From Paenibacillus sp. FSL K6-1330 (GTDB lineage: Bacteria > Bacillota > Bacilli > Paenibacillales > Paenibacillaceae), in contig NZ_CP150269.1 in NCBI RefSeq assembly GCF_037976825.1, positions 7,363,486 to 7,427,485 of the forward strand: DNA of 64,000 nt, given 5' to 3'. Below the pieces are notes generated by a model. The model worked only from the letters and a program-made list of their open reading frames with translations, made no database searches and was not told the DNA's origin. The translations under genes were made by a program, and so were the position numbers. This document shows positions 29,328 through 39,589 of the stretch, piece after piece. Within the stretch, counting starts at the first letter, position 1; each line of letters opens with the position of its first letter.

Positions 29328-30314
29328 TTATTTCAACTTTTGCTTCTCTGCATCTTTGGGCTGCAGCAGCTGGTCAGCCGGTGTATCCGGATTCATCCAG
29401 TTGTCAATTAAATCCCGAGCTTCCTGCACATCATCCATGTCGGGCTCGTTGTAATAGACGCCGCCAATTTTCATGCCTTCCCCCATGATTGTAAAGCTGG
29501 TCATATCCACTTTACCCCCGGTCAGCATCTGCTTCGCCAGGTCAATAATGAATTTAGGCTGCATATCGGTCTGGAAATTATCTCCCATGATCTCGATAAG
29601 TTCAGGCACCTTGCCGATCTGATCAAGCTTCATCACCCGCTTGGCCGCTACGTCCAAAAACACTTGTTGTCTCTTCGCACGATTAAAGTCGCTATCTTCC
29701 CGATATCGGACATAATTCAAAGCTTCCTCGCCGTTATAAATCGGTTTGTTGGCTTCAATCGTGAATTTCTCATGGTCTCTGCCTTTATTGACGATATCCT
29801 TGCCGATCGGCAGCTCCACGCCCCCGATGGCATCAACAACATTCTTCAAGCCCTTAAAATTAATGGAAGCATAATAATTAAGTTCTTCCTCGAAAAATGC
29901 CTCCATTGTATCTTTGGCCATTTGATGTCCGCCAAATGCAAACGCGTGGTTAATCTTGTCTTTCTTGTCCTTACCGATAATATCGACATACGTGTCCCTT
30001 GGAACCGATATTAAGAGCACTTTGGACTCCATGGGACGCACAACCGCATAGATCAACGTATCCGAACGCGCAGGTTCATCCTCCCGCTGGTCACTCCCAA
30101 GCAGCATAACGGAGAACGGTTCGCTCTGGAGTACTACAGGTTCAGGGGTCTTGTCGCTCTGGAGCGGTTTATACGATTTCTGCAATGATTCCTCTACATC
30201 TTTTGCCATAAACAGATCAAATGCTACAACCGCAAGCTGCGTTCTGAACAGAAACGCGGTGGAGCCCAGCAGTATGACCAAAGCGAGAGTAATATATATT
30301 GATTTCCTCTTCAT
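29328..30314 (-). CDS. LytR-CpsA-Psr (LCP) family glycopolymer ligase
   Basis: 328 aa. Short cytoplasmic start, one TM helix (about 5-22), then the LCP domain: RSDTL, SVPRDTYV, KINHAF, GLKNVVDAIGGVE and YVRYREDSDFNRAKRQQ, with the conserved Asp and Arg residues. LCP enzymes attach wall teichoic acid or other glycopolymers to peptidoglycan. A single gene with its own promoter. Confidence 0.92.
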   Translation of the reverse strand: MKRKSIYITLALVILLGSTAFLFRTQLAVVAFDLFMAKDVEESLQKSYKPLQSDKTPEPVVLQSEPFSVMLLGSDQREDEPARSDTLIYAVVRPMESKVLLISVPRDTYVDIIGKDKKDKINHAFAFGGHQMAKDTMEAFFEEELNYYASINFKGLKNVVDAIGGVELPIGKDIVNKGRDHEKFTIEANKPIYNGEEALNYVRYREDSDFNRAKRQQVFLDVAAKRVMKLDQIGKVPELIEIMGDNFQTDMQPKFIIDLAKQMLTGGKVDMTSFTIMGEGMKIGGVYYNEPDMDDVQEARDLIDNWMNPDTPADQLLQPKDAEKQKLK

Positions 30315-30332
30315 GAGTTCGATTCCTTCTTT

Positions 30333-30361
30333 ATTATAAAATAATTTAATGGATAAGTCAG
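30333..30361 (-). promoter_or_regulatory. Promoter of the LCP gene
   Basis: Minus strand CTGACT, 17-bp spacer, TATAAT; consensus-like. Confidence 0.65.
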
Positions 30362-30556
30362 ATCGTTAAAGGTCCTTGCTTGCACCCCAAGCTACTTGGC
30401 TCACCCTCCTCTCCTTATTAAACGGGAACTCTTCCCGTTGACTCACTTCATATCAGTAGGTCAGTTCCAACACATCATCTATTGTAAACCAGATTATTGT
30501 CAAATGTGAACCCTTCACGGGCAGTTCTATAAATCTACCAACTCTTCAACGATCCG

Positions 30557-31528
30557 CTAAACGGGTCTCTTATCATACGTAAGAGCGGCTGTGACTCCTG
30601 AATATTGAAACCAGTCATCCAGTCGCTCTCTCCATGTTAACGTTTTAGCAAATCCGTAGTCAAACAGCTTGCGTGTCTCTTCGAATCTTGCTTCTTTAGA
30701 CTCGGTACCCATGACAACGGCAACAAGCCGACTGCCTTGTTTCTCCGCGGTGCCCGTGAAGCAGTATCCTGCATTGACCGTGTACCCTGTTTTTAAGCCG
30801 TCCGTGCCTTCATAGGAATAAGGGCCTCCTACCGATGGCAGCATCCAATTGGTGTTGCTTAAATATAAATTGCGTCCACTGATCTTGGTTTGGGTCTTGC
30901 TGGAGGTGCTAAGAATATCCGGGTGGCTGCGAATCAAATGCGCTGCCAGTTTGGCCGTATCCTCTGCGGTCATCACTGTTTCTCCATTCAATGGCCAGGC
31001 TTGATCGCTGGCTGTGTCTCGCTCGACTCCTGACGCGTTCACGAATCGTGTCGCGCTGGATAAACCAATCTCTTTTGCTTTGGCATTCATTTTTCGGACA
31101 AACGCTTCCTCAGAACCCGCAAAATGCTCGGCAAGTGCTACGGCGGCATCATTCGCCGAATAAACCGTTATGCTCTGGAACAATTCGCGCACCGTCAGAA
31201 TTTCACCCGATTTCAGGGCAATCTTAACTCCTCTGACGTCCGTTGCGAGATCGCTTATTTTGACTTCATCGTCCCAGGATCTGTTCCCGGTTTTGATATC
31301 ATCAAGAATAACCAACTCGGTCATCAACTTGGACATGCTTGCAGGCGGTAAAGGTACATCGCCATTTTTGCTGAGCAAAATACGCCCGGTGTTTAAATCC
31401 ATCAAGACAACCGCTCGCGCGTCCACCTTCGGTTTAAACCCCGCTCGTTCTATATTTCCTATGACAACCGCCCCAATCGGGACGATAATTAACAACATCA
31501 TGACGAACCAAAGCCACCGTTTTCTCAT
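30557..31528 (-). CDS. D-alanyl-D-alanine carboxypeptidase (S11, DacF-like)
   Basis: 323 aa. N-terminal membrane helix (about 5-25). Active-site motifs of S11 penicillin-binding proteins: SMSK at 64-67, SAN at 124-126, KTG at 246-248. Removes the terminal D-Ala from pentapeptides. No C-terminal amphipathic PBP5 extension, so it is anchored by the N-terminal helix. SD GGAGGG. Possibly sporulation- or vegetative-specific; sequence alone does not tell. Confidence 0.93.
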   Translation of the reverse strand: MRKRWLWFVMMLLIIVPIGAVVIGNIERAGFKPKVDARAVVLMDLNTGRILLSKNGDVPLPPASMSKLMTELVILDDIKTGNRSWDDEVKISDLATDVRGVKIALKSGEILTVRELFQSITVYSANDAAVALAEHFAGSEEAFVRKMNAKAKEIGLSSATRFVNASGVERDTASDQAWPLNGETVMTAEDTAKLAAHLIRSHPDILSTSSKTQTKISGRNLYLSNTNWMLPSVGGPYSYEGTDGLKTGYTVNAGYCFTGTAEKQGSRLVAVVMGTESKEARFEETRKLFDYGFAKTLTWRERLDDWFQYSGVTAALTYDKRPV

Positions 31529-31635
31529 AGAATTAGCCCTCCATAGTTATAGACGGTTGAAAGGCTCTTTTGGTCTGCTTTTTTCCAGAAATTTTATTTA
31601 GAAATTTTTGTAAATGCAGTCGATTAGTCACTCGA

Positions 31636-31682
31636 AAATAAAAGAGAGACCCCCTTCCGTCCGCAGACGGAGGAAGTCTCCC
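31636..31682 (-). terminator. Terminator of the opp operon
   Basis: GGAGACTTCCTCCGTC..GACGGAAGGGGGTCTC hairpin on the minus strand followed by TCTTTTATTTT. Confidence 0.8.
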
Positions 31683-31750
31683 TATGAATCTATTTATTTT
31701 CTAATACATGTTCTAATTGCTGTCAGAAAACTTAGATATGAAGAGTCATA

Positions 31751-32716
31751 TTAAGCGTAGTGACAAGCAACGAAGTGGTTATTACCCATATCACGATACT
31801 CTGGAATCTCCTGCTTGCATAGTTCTGAAGCCAGTGGACAGCGAGTATGGAACTTGCAGCCTGATGGCGGATTGGCCGGGCTCGGAATGTCGCCTTGCAG
31901 TACAATCCGCTCGCGCTTCAGCGTTGGATCCGGTACCGGAACTGCCGACAACAATGCCTTCGTATAAGGGTGCAGAGGATTGCGGAACAGTTCTTCCTTG
32001 CTAGCCATTTCTACCATCGATCCCAGATACATTACCCCAATTCGGTTGCACAGATGCTCTACAACACTGAGATCATGAGAAATGAACAAGTAGGTCAACT
32101 GTTTCTCGCGCTGCAAGTCACTAAGCAAGTTGATGATTTGCGCTTGAATCGATACGTCCAGTGCAGATACCGGCTCATCCGCTACGATAAAGTCTGGATT
32201 CAGAATCAACGCGCGGGCAATCCCGATCCGTTGACGCTGTCCACCGGAGAATTCATGCGGATAACGATCATAATGATAGGCAGCAAGGCCGCAAATCTCA
32301 AGTGTTTCAATCACGCGATCTTTAAGGTCCCTACGGTTAACTAAACCATGGTCAATGAGTGCTTCGCCGATCGCTTCGCCAACCTTGATTCTTGGGTTCA
32401 GGGAACTGAATGGATCCTGGAACACGATCTGCATTTTCGGACGGAGTGCACGCATCTTCTCTTTGGACAATGTATGGATATCTTGACCATTAAAGATAAC
32501 TTTACCTTCCGTTTTCTCCAACAAACGGAGAATGGTTCGGCCAATGGTGCTTTTGCCGCAGCCGGATTCACCTACAAGCCCAAAGGATTCCCCTTTGTTG
32601 ATGGTGAAGCTGACTCCGTCAACTGCTCTTACATTACCCACCGTCCGCTGCAGTATGCCGCCGGTGATGGGAAAGTATTTCTTCAAACCATCAATTTCGA
32701 TCAATGCTTGACTCAT
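31751..32716 (-). CDS. oppF: Peptide ABC transporter ATPase, OppF-like
   Basis: 321 aa. Walker [10 protein letters not shown], signature [14 protein letters not shown], Walker [12 protein letters not shown], and the C-terminal Opp/Dpp extension with [14 protein letters not shown], whose cysteines resemble the Fe-S or oligopeptide-subfamily motif. Start ATG overlaps the oppD stop (TAATG). The substrate may be oligopeptides, dipeptides or another oligomer. Confidence 0.93.
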   Translation of the reverse strand: MSQALIEIDGLKKYFPITGGILQRTVGNVRAVDGVSFTINKGESFGLVGESGCGKSTIGRTILRLLEKTEGKVIFNGQDIHTLSKEKMRALRPKMQIVFQDPFSSLNPRIKVGEAIGEALIDHGLVNRRDLKDRVIETLEICGLAAYHYDRYPHEFSGGQRQRIGIARALILNPDFIVADEPVSALDVSIQAQIINLLSDLQREKQLTYLFISHDLSVVEHLCNRIGVMYLGSMVEMASKEELFRNPLHPYTKALLSAVPVPDPTLKRERIVLQGDIPSPANPPSGCKFHTRCPLASELCKQEIPEYRDMGNNHFVACHYA

Positions 32717-33690
32717 TACGCTTTCCCCTCCTCTTCATACAACCAGCAAGCGACCTTATGGCCGTTAGGATCCGTACCGAGCGGAGGTGTCTTCTCTCTA
32801 CAAATCTGCATGCATGATTCACAGCGATCATGGAAATGACAGTTATCTCCAAGATCTACCGGATTGGGTACCTGTCCCGGAATCGAATACAGACGTTCTT
32901 GGGTCTGGTTAATGATGGGCTTAGCTTTCAAAAGCCCTTTGGTATATGGATGCTTCGGCTGCTTGAAGAGCTCGATTACCGGAGCTTCTTCAATGACTTT
33001 TCCTGCATACATAACAACAACGTAATCAGCCATTTCGGCTACGACACCCAGGTCATGCGTAATCAGCATAATGGATGTATTCATTTTCCCTTTGATGTCG
33101 CGCATCAGATCCAAAATCTGGGCCTGGATCGTAACGTCCAGCGCAGTTGTTGGCTCATCTGCAATTAGGAGTTTGGGATTACAGCTAAGTGCAATCGCGA
33201 TCATAATCCGCTGGCGCATACCACCGCTGAGCTCATGCGGATAGGAGTCGAAAATCTTCTCCGCACGCGGTATTCCTACCAGATTGATGAGTTCGATGGC
33301 ACGTTGTTTAGCCTCTTTACGGTTTACGAGCTGGTGTAACACAATTGGCTCTACAATCTGCTCCCCGATCGTTAATACCGGGTTCAGTGAGGTCATTGGC
33401 TCCTGGAAGATCATGGCGATATCGTTGCCGCGAATCAAGCTCATCTCGCGCTTGCTCATCTTCAGCAGGTCCTTGCCTTCATACAGAATTTCTCCTCCTA
33501 CTGGAGGTGTATCGATTAAACGCATAAGAGACATGGCTGTTACGCTTTTACCACAGCCCGACTCGCCCACCACGCACAGTGTTTCACCTTCACGGATTTT
33601 GAAGCTGACATCGTCGACGGCTTTTACAGTACCTGCGGAGGTTTGAAAATGCGTTTTTAAATTGCGGAATTCAACTAATTCTTTTGCCAT
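32716..33690 (-). CDS. oppD: Peptide ABC transporter ATPase, OppD-like
   Basis: 324 aa. Walker [10 protein letters not shown], signature [15 protein letters not shown], Walker [14 protein letters not shown]-terminal [15 protein letters not shown] extension. Pairs with OppF as the heterodimeric motor. The permease gene oppC ends 11 bp upstream. Confidence 0.93.
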   Translation of the reverse strand: MAKELVEFRNLKTHFQTSAGTVKAVDDVSFKIREGETLCVVGESGCGKSVTAMSLMRLIDTPPVGGEILYEGKDLLKMSKREMSLIRGNDIAMIFQEPMTSLNPVLTIGEQIVEPIVLHQLVNRKEAKQRAIELINLVGIPRAEKIFDSYPHELSGGMRQRIMIAIALSCNPKLLIADEPTTALDVTIQAQILDLMRDIKGKMNTSIMLITHDLGVVAEMADYVVVMYAGKVIEEAPVIELFKQPKHPYTKGLLKAKPIINQTQERLYSIPGQVPNPVDLGDNCHFHDRCESCMQICREKTPPLGTDPNGHKVACWLYEEEGKA

Positions 33691-33701
33691 ATTCGCATCT
33701 C

Positions 33702-34625
33702 CTACTTCTTCATTTTCGGGTCAAGTGCGTCGCGAAGCCCGTCACCGATCAAGTTAATCGCAACAACGGTCACAAGAATACACATGCCTGGCGGTATCCA
33801 TAACCATGGTCGCTTGCGGAAGTCGATGAGATTGTTGGCGGCAGAAATCATATTTCCCCAGGATGGTGTTGGCGGAACAACCCCGACTCCTAGGAAACTC
33901 AGTGCCGATTCAAACAGGATAGCTCCCGCTACACCAAGCGTTGCAGATACAATTATGATTGGAATCGTATTAGGAAGCAGATGGCGGAAGATTTTTCGGC
34001 GATCCTTAAGTCCCAAGGCTTCCGTTGCTTGCATAAATTCCTGTTCACGGAGCCCCAATATTTGACCACGTACGAGACGGGAAATACTGCTCCAACCCAA
34101 TATACCAATGATAAGCATCAAGAAATAGATGCGTTTGGAAGGATCTACCTTCAAATCAGACAATACCGCACCCAAGATGATGAGGATTGGGAGCGTAGGC
34201 AATGCCATAAAGATGTCGGCCATACGCATAATCAGCGTATCTACCCATTTACGGTAAAACCCTGCCAAAGCTCCAAGGGTAGAACCGATAATAATGGAAA
34301 TACCTGTCGCTACCAGTCCAACTGTGAGGGAAATCCTGCCTGCAAGCATCATGCGCAGGAGAATATCGCGCCCCAGTTTATCGGTTCCTAACCAATACTT
34401 TGAGCTTGGAGGCAAATTCTTATCAGCCACACTGTAATCAAATAGGGAATATGGTGAAAATATCGGGCCCATAAAACACAGCAAAAACATAAATACAATT
34501 ATGAAAAGTCCGATGACAGCAAGACGGTTTCTGGAAAAACGGCGAATGGCCATTCTCCATGGAGAATCCGGCTGCTTCTTCGATACTGGTAGATTCGTTT
34601 TTAATGGTGCAGCCTCTGCGGACAA
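33702..34625 (-). CDS. oppC: Peptide ABC transporter permease, OppC-like
   Basis: 307 aa, N-terminal cytoplasmic tail, TM1 (about 33-55), then a five-helix BPD_transp domain with EAA-type loop QATEALGLKDRRKIFRHLLP. OppC N-terminal domain region ends KYWLGTDKLGRD, a family marker. Confidence 0.93.
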   Translation of the reverse strand: MSAEAAPLKTNLPVSKKQPDSPWRMAIRRFSRNRLAVIGLFIIVFMFLLCFMGPIFSPYSLFDYSVADKNLPPSSKYWLGTDKLGRDILLRMMLAGRISLTVGLVATGISIIIGSTLGALAGFYRKWVDTLIMRMADIFMALPTLPILIILGAVLSDLKVDPSKRIYFLMLIIGILGWSSISRLVRGQILGLREQEFMQATEALGLKDRRKIFRHLLPNTIPIIIVSATLGVAGAILFESALSFLGVGVVPPTPSWGNMISAANNLIDFRKRPWLWIPPGMCILVTVVAINLIGDGLRDALDPKMKK

Positions 34626-34637
34626 ATGAATCTCCTC

Positions 34638-35600
34638 CTACTTTAAGCGAATTCTTGGGTCAGCGGCGCCATACAGGACATCAGATAACAAGTTACCTAG
34701 CAATGTCAATACGGAAATAAATACCGTGAAGCCGAGCATAAACGGGTAGTCCCGCATATTGATCGATTCCAGATATACCTGGCCAACCCCAGGCCAAATG
34801 AATATCTTTTCCAAAATGATGGCTCCACCAAATAAGCCTGGCAACTCGAAACCCATCAAAGTGATCGCAGGAAGCATTGCATTACGCAAAGCATGCTTGA
34901 AAATAACCGTACGTTCCTTCAATCCTTTTGCACGGGCTGTGCGGATATAATCCTGACGGATAACTTCCAGCATGCTTGTACGGAAATACCGTGTCAAGCT
35001 GCCTGTGCTTAGCATTGTAAGTACAGTCACTGGCAAGAACATATGCCATGCGATGTCAATCAGTTGCTGCCATGTGTTTCCATTCAAGCCTGAAGTTTTC
35101 ATACCACCAACCGGAAACCATCCTAAATCCAAGGCAAAAATCTTGATGAGAAGGAGTCCGATAAAGAAAGAAGGCAGTGACATACACAAAAAGATAAATA
35201 AGGTTACGATCTTATCAAACAATGAATACTGAAATTTAGCCGAGAATACCCCTGCAAAGATAGCGATTATCCAGCTAAATATCAACGAAAAAACAGCAAT
35301 AAAAACAGAGTTCCATACATAGTTACCCATAACGGTGGTAACCGGTTGTTTGTGCTGAAGGGAATCTCCGAGATTGCCCTTTAACATATTGCCAGCCCAT
35401 GTGAAGTAACGCTCCACCGGCGGCTTATCCAAACCATAAATTTCCCGAAGCTGAGCTGCTTTCTCAGCAGTCATCGTCGGGTTATCCATTGCAGTGATAT
35501 AATCACCTGGCACCATTGCTGATATTGCAAATATGAGAATCGAGATCCCGATCATTGTCGGGATAATCTGCAGCAGCCTCCGGATAATGTACTGCTTCAT
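34638..35600 (-). CDS. oppB: Peptide ABC transporter permease, OppB-like
   Basis: 320 aa. N-terminal MKQYIIRRLLQIIPTMIGIS is the typical OppB/DppB start; EAA loop ARAKGLKERTVIFKHALRNA. Six TM helices. Partner of OppC. Confidence 0.93.
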   Translation of the reverse strand: MKQYIIRRLLQIIPTMIGISILIFAISAMVPGDYITAMDNPTMTAEKAAQLREIYGLDKPPVERYFTWAGNMLKGNLGDSLQHKQPVTTVMGNYVWNSVFIAVFSLIFSWIIAIFAGVFSAKFQYSLFDKIVTLFIFLCMSLPSFFIGLLLIKIFALDLGWFPVGGMKTSGLNGNTWQQLIDIAWHMFLPVTVLTMLSTGSLTRYFRTSMLEVIRQDYIRTARAKGLKERTVIFKHALRNAMLPAITLMGFELPGLFGGAIILEKIFIWPGVGQVYLESINMRDYPFMLGFTVFISVLTLLGNLLSDVLYGAADPRIRLK

Positions 35601-35666
35601 AATATTCCTCCCGGCTTATAAGTGGATATGCCCAGCTCTTGCGAGCTGAGCATATGTTTCCTGCTG

Positions 35667-37430
35667 TTATTGTTCAAGTTCGACTTTGTAAAGATCAAGC
35701 ACGAAGTTTTTGTATGGAGTGATTTCCATGCCTTTAACTCGGCTGTTGATACCCCACATATCACGTCTTTGGTAAATCGGGAGATCCGGAACGTCTTGAT
35801 TCAGCACTTGATATGCTTCTGCATATGCTGCTTTACGCTCTTCAAGATCGAAGGCTTTCAGACCTTTATCCATTGCTGCATCATAAGCAGGATTGGAGTA
35901 TCCGATATCATTTTGCTGTCCATCCGTACGGTATACAGTAGATTCTGGATCTGGAGTCAAGCCCCATGCAGCAAAGAACATTTCGAAATCGCCTTTATCC
36001 TTCTTATCCATGATCGCATTGAAGTCTAATGTTTCTGCAATGATCTTAATGCCAAGCTCTTGGTAGTTCTGATTCATTACCGGAATCAAAGCATCTACAA
36101 CCGGATTATCAGCTGTTGCAGAGAAGTGAAGCTCAAATTTCTTGCCGTCTTTCTCGCGGATGCCGTCAGCACCTGGAACCCAGCCTGCTTCATCAAGAAG
36201 CTGCTTCGCTTTCTCGATGTCGAAATCATGTGTGTCGATACCTTCAGTAGTATATGCCCACGATACATTCGATTGTGGAATGTTGATTACGTTAGCATAA
36301 GGACCATAGATAATTTCAACGATTTCTGCACGGTTCAAACCGTATAATAATGCTTGACGAACTTTCGGATCTTGGAACTTAGGATTTTTATGGTTCATGG
36401 CAACGTAACCATACCCATTGGTTGGGAAGATGTTGATGTCCAAGAAGCCCATGGATTTCAACTCTTCTACGGTATCTTCGTTAACGGTAACCATATCCAT
36501 ATCGATTTCACCGGATTGGAACATGGCCAATTTAGTTTCATCAGTAGTTGTTTTGTAAATTACGTTTTTGATTTTCGGAGCCCCCAGGAAGTAGTTCGGG
36601 TTAGCTTCCAATACAACCTCTTGACCAGGAGCGAAGCTCTTCAGTACATACTGACCACTACCGATTGGTTTAGTATGCAGGTTCTTCATGTACTCCAGGT
36701 TGCCTTGTTTATAATCTTTACCGTAGTATGCTTCTGGTACGAAAGAAATGTCTCCTAGAGAATCCTTCGTCATAGCGTTTGCTTCAGTTACTTCAATCTC
36801 AATGGTGTGGTCATCGATAACTTTAACACCAGAGATGTCCGTTGCTTTACCATCATGATACTCTTGACCACCTTTTACATGTGTCGAGAAGATATCAGAT
36901 TGACCGTCATAGCTAGCATCATGAAGAACTTTCATCGCAAATGCATAATCTTTTACTGTTACAGGTGTGCCATCTGAATAAGTTACACCCTGTTTCAATT
37001 TAAACGTATATTTTAATTTATCCTCGGAAACTTCAACGCTTTCTGCCAAACGGTTCGAATACGTTCCATCACCGTTCAACGTGAAGAAAGAATCGAAAAT
37101 TGCTTCTACAACATATTTATCATATGCTGTTTGCCAGAAGAACGGGTTGAAAACACCTTTTGGTGAAGTCATACCAACGATCAGTGTATCTTTACGATTT
37201 TTAGCAGCTGTTGGATTCTTAGATGGATCAGTTGCTTCGAAATAACCTTGGCTTTCGTCTCCAGTTTCAGCAGGCGGTTCTGTAGTATCTTTGTCGCCTT
37301 CAGCTGGTGGTGTTTGCTCCGTTTGCTCCCCTTGACTTGGCTGTTCTGCTGTTCCTCCGCCTCCACATGCTGCCAATACCGTCATGGCCAAAAGCATGAT
37401 TGCAAGCAGGAGTGACATTCTTTTCTTCAT
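35667..37430 (-). CDS. oppA: Peptide-binding lipoprotein, OppA-like (family 5)
   Basis: 587 aa from ATG 37430 (SD AGAGGAGG; the frame continues 21 codons upstream without an SD). Lipobox LAAC with Cys22, an acidic Glu/Thr/Pro tether (about 27-70), then a DppA/OppA fold. Family-5 binding proteins take up oligopeptides, often for nutrition or sensing. First gene of the five-gene operon; 700 bp of AT-rich non-coding DNA lies upstream. Confidence 0.93.
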   Translation of the reverse strand: MKKRMSLLLAIMLLAMTVLAACGGGGTAEQPSQGEQTEQTPPAEGDKDTTEPPAETGDESQGYFEATDPSKNPTAAKNRKDTLIVGMTSPKGVFNPFFWQTAYDKYVVEAIFDSFFTLNGDGTYSNRLAESVEVSEDKLKYTFKLKQGVTYSDGTPVTVKDYAFAMKVLHDASYDGQSDIFSTHVKGGQEYHDGKATDISGVKVIDDHTIEIEVTEANAMTKDSLGDISFVPEAYYGKDYKQGNLEYMKNLHTKPIGSGQYVLKSFAPGQEVVLEANPNYFLGAPKIKNVIYKTTTDETKLAMFQSGEIDMDMVTVNEDTVEELKSMGFLDINIFPTNGYGYVAMNHKNPKFQDPKVRQALLYGLNRAEIVEIIYGPYANVINIPQSNVSWAYTTEGIDTHDFDIEKAKQLLDEAGWVPGADGIREKDGKKFELHFSATADNPVVDALIPVMNQNYQELGIKIIAETLDFNAIMDKKDKGDFEMFFAAWGLTPDPESTVYRTDGQQNDIGYSNPAYDAAMDKGLKAFDLEERKAAYAEAYQVLNQDVPDLPIYQRRDMWGINSRVKGMEITPYKNFVLDLYKVELEQ

Positions 37431-38062
37431 GCGAATCCTCCTCTTAAAAAATGTTGTTGCAATATAAATTATCAGGACGAATATTGAAATCATCCTTAAA
37501 TAATTTCGGTATTGAAGTTCTCTAGGATGTCATTGCATAATGTGAAATAAATTGAAAGTTTTACAGAAAATATACCATTGGTCAATTAGTGCCAAAGTCT
37601 CTAGCAAAATCTTCTTGCCTATAAAATTAATGTTATGATACGTGTAAATTTAGGTAACGTCAATTACTTTTTTTCATTTTTCTCAAAAATCATGTTTTTA
37701 ACGTCATTTTCGAGGTTAATAATTAAGTTTATCTCCGTTGGATATCCTTAGTTTACTGAAAATGTATGTAATATCAAGATTTATTTACAATTTATAACTA
37801 TATTCGTTCATGGTTTTGCAGTGTTCATGTAATATTAAATTACATATATTTCGGAATTAAAATCTATTTATTAATTTTTCGGTCTATTAGGTAATGTGTA
37901 TGTTATTTAATTTAACATAACTTGAGTTGGTCTTCCCTGAATACAACTAGGAACCATTTTTATGTAATATATTATCCTTACGATATGCTTCAATTCGTTA
38001 TTAGATGACGCAGATTTATGGTTCTACTTTTTCATAGTTTAGGCTCCTACTGCGTTAAAGCT
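37431..38062. promoter_or_regulatory. AT-rich non-coding region upstream of oppA with palindromes
   Basis: No gene. Palindromes ATGTAAT-ATTAA-ATTACAT (37828-37846) and TATGTTA-TTTAATT-TAACATA (37899-37919), plus single TATGTAAT sites at 37766 and 37971, suggest a repeated regulator site. ATTTTTCTCAAAAAT (37676-37690) is a three-mismatch CodY-like box. No clear promoter chosen. Confidence 0.4.
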
Positions 38063-38099
38063 TAAAAAAGCAATCCGGGACTGTGATCCGGATTGCTTT
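38063..38099 (-). terminator. Terminator of the SRAP gene
   Basis: AAGCAATCCGG (38068-38078) pairs with CCGGATTGCTT (38088-38098); U-run on the minus strand (plus-strand A-run 38063-38068). Confidence 0.9.
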
Positions 38100-38151
38100 C
38101 ACGTTGAATTTCATGTCAGATAAATCAACCTTGCTCTTTCATACTTGTGAA

Positions 38152-38826
38152 CTACAGATTCTTTACCCAAGCGAGTTTTAAATCCATCTCTTCAATGCAC
38201 TGCTGGTGATCATGTGTATCATCAGCCACTAACGGCGTGACCGGATACATTCGCATCTGTCCGCGGTACGTATGAAGCAGCGGATGAACCGCATGTCTTC
38301 CTTGGATTTCCGGATCCAGCCACTTTGCCATATTTTCCTCAGACAAAATCGCCGGCATTCGGGTTTCGAACTCTCGAATCGCTTCATTGGCCTCTGTCAT
38401 TAGAACCGTACATGTTCTCATTTCATTTCCTCTTGCATCTCGCCATGTCTCGTATAGACCGGCCATACCAAATATTTCATGATCTCCGATAACGGTCCGT
38501 ACCGCATAACTCCGTTTGCCAACCGTTCTCCAGTAATATAAACCGTTACAAGGGATCACACAGCGTCTTGTATCAATCGCTCTACGGTAAGTGGGATTTT
38601 GATCAACCGTTGTAATATCCGCATTGACCGCATCTTTACCCCAATAGGGCACTAGCCCCCACCGATACTCGTCGAGCACTCGCTCTCCCTGTTCCTGTAC
38701 AATGACCGGCATGGTTTGAGTAGGGCTAATGTTGTATCGGCTTTTGTAGTAATACATTACCCGATTGATGCCAAAGCGTTGATTCACTTCATCGATCCCT
38801 GCGGACAGCGAGAATCGTCTGCACAT
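38152..38826 (-). CDS. SRAP (SOS response-associated peptidase, YedK/HMCES) family protein, altered active site
   Basis: 224 aa. SRAP proteins form a thiazolidine link between Cys2 and abasic sites in single-stranded DNA. Cys2 follows Met directly here (MCRRFSL; usually MCGRF), and Asn68 matches the family Asn. But the usual GFYEW Glu reads GLYYW (Tyr98), and the usual His two residues before RMP reads Glu154 (FETRMP). So crosslink formation by Cys2 is possible, while release or peptidase steps may differ. A single gene with its own terminator. Confidence 0.85.
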   Translation of the reverse strand: MCRRFSLSAGIDEVNQRFGINRVMYYYKSRYNISPTQTMPVIVQEQGERVLDEYRWGLVPYWGKDAVNADITTVDQNPTYRRAIDTRRCVIPCNGLYYWRTVGKRSYAVRTVIGDHEIFGMAGLYETWRDARGNEMRTCTVLMTEANEAIREFETRMPAILSEENMAKWLDPEIQGRHAVHPLLHTYRGQMRMYPVTPLVADDTHDHQQCIEEMDLKLAWVKNL

Positions 38827-39335
38827 ACAACTACCTCCTTTTTCCTTTATCGTTTGGATAATAGAGGCGGAATATGCATAATAAGACTAACAACATGGAG
38901 CTTCCACTACTTGTACGCTTGTATCCCTGGAGTGGACATTATATAATTGAAAGGTTTCTGCAAGTTTTATGTAATCACATTATTAAATTTTCTTTAGCGC
39001 TCTGTCGTACCAATGTTCTGATATCATGTTTGTATACGATAGACATCATCTTCGATCAGGTAAGCTTGGGATCTACCTATAATCCTCTCTTTGGTGAGGC
39101 ACCGTTTTGATGGTACTTTATTTTCAATTTTGTGATCTTCCCAGCTCTCATTTGATGAGCCGATACATACCTATATATAATAGAAGGAATTTTTTCAGAT
39201 TTCTTTTTTTCGCCTTCATAATCGTATTTTTAATTCTTACAAGAGTACTCCAGTTATCTTATAAAATGTATTGCTTACAATAGACACTGTCCATTTAAAG
39301 CAGACATGGTTTCAGGGCTTTAAAACTGGAAAGCT
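38827..39335. other. Non-coding, AT-rich region
   Basis: I see no gene, terminator or clear regulatory element here apart from the presumptive promoter of the SRAP gene near its right edge, which I could not define. Confidence 0.5.
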
Positions 39336-39551
39336 TTACACTAGGCTTGTGTTTCTCGGTAGCTGCTTTTCCTTCTTAGTGTACACTCTGGGGAGACACG
39401 GTTCTTCTGTGGAGACATTATACACCCCAACATTTGGATAACCCTGATTCATCCCAAAATCAATAATTTCCGCATCACGTGCTGAGCTTTCACACCTGTG
39501 AGGTAAGCTTGGATTGTAACTTGTAAGACTCTCGTCTTTAACAACTCTCAT
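39336..39551 (-). CDS. Small protein of unknown function
   Basis: 71 aa from ATG 39551; a strong SD GAGGAGG lies 6 nt upstream, which is why I accept it. The longer frame from 39587 has no SD. Hydrophilic, two Cys (in HRCESS and EPCLPR), basic tail. No family recognised. It lies just past the rpsF operon terminator, so it may have its own promoter. Confidence 0.4.
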   Translation of the reverse strand: MRVVKDESLTSYNPSLPHRCESSARDAEIIDFGMNQGYPNVGVYNVSTEEPCLPRVYTKKEKQLPRNTSLV

Positions 39552-39589
39552 CACATCCCTCCTCGAAACCAGCCTGTACTCTTCCATAA

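Noticed and set aside
37631..37648. WalR box TGTTAT-N6-TGTAAA upstream of oppA
   Set aside because: Spacing is 6, not 5, and opp genes are not known WalR targets.
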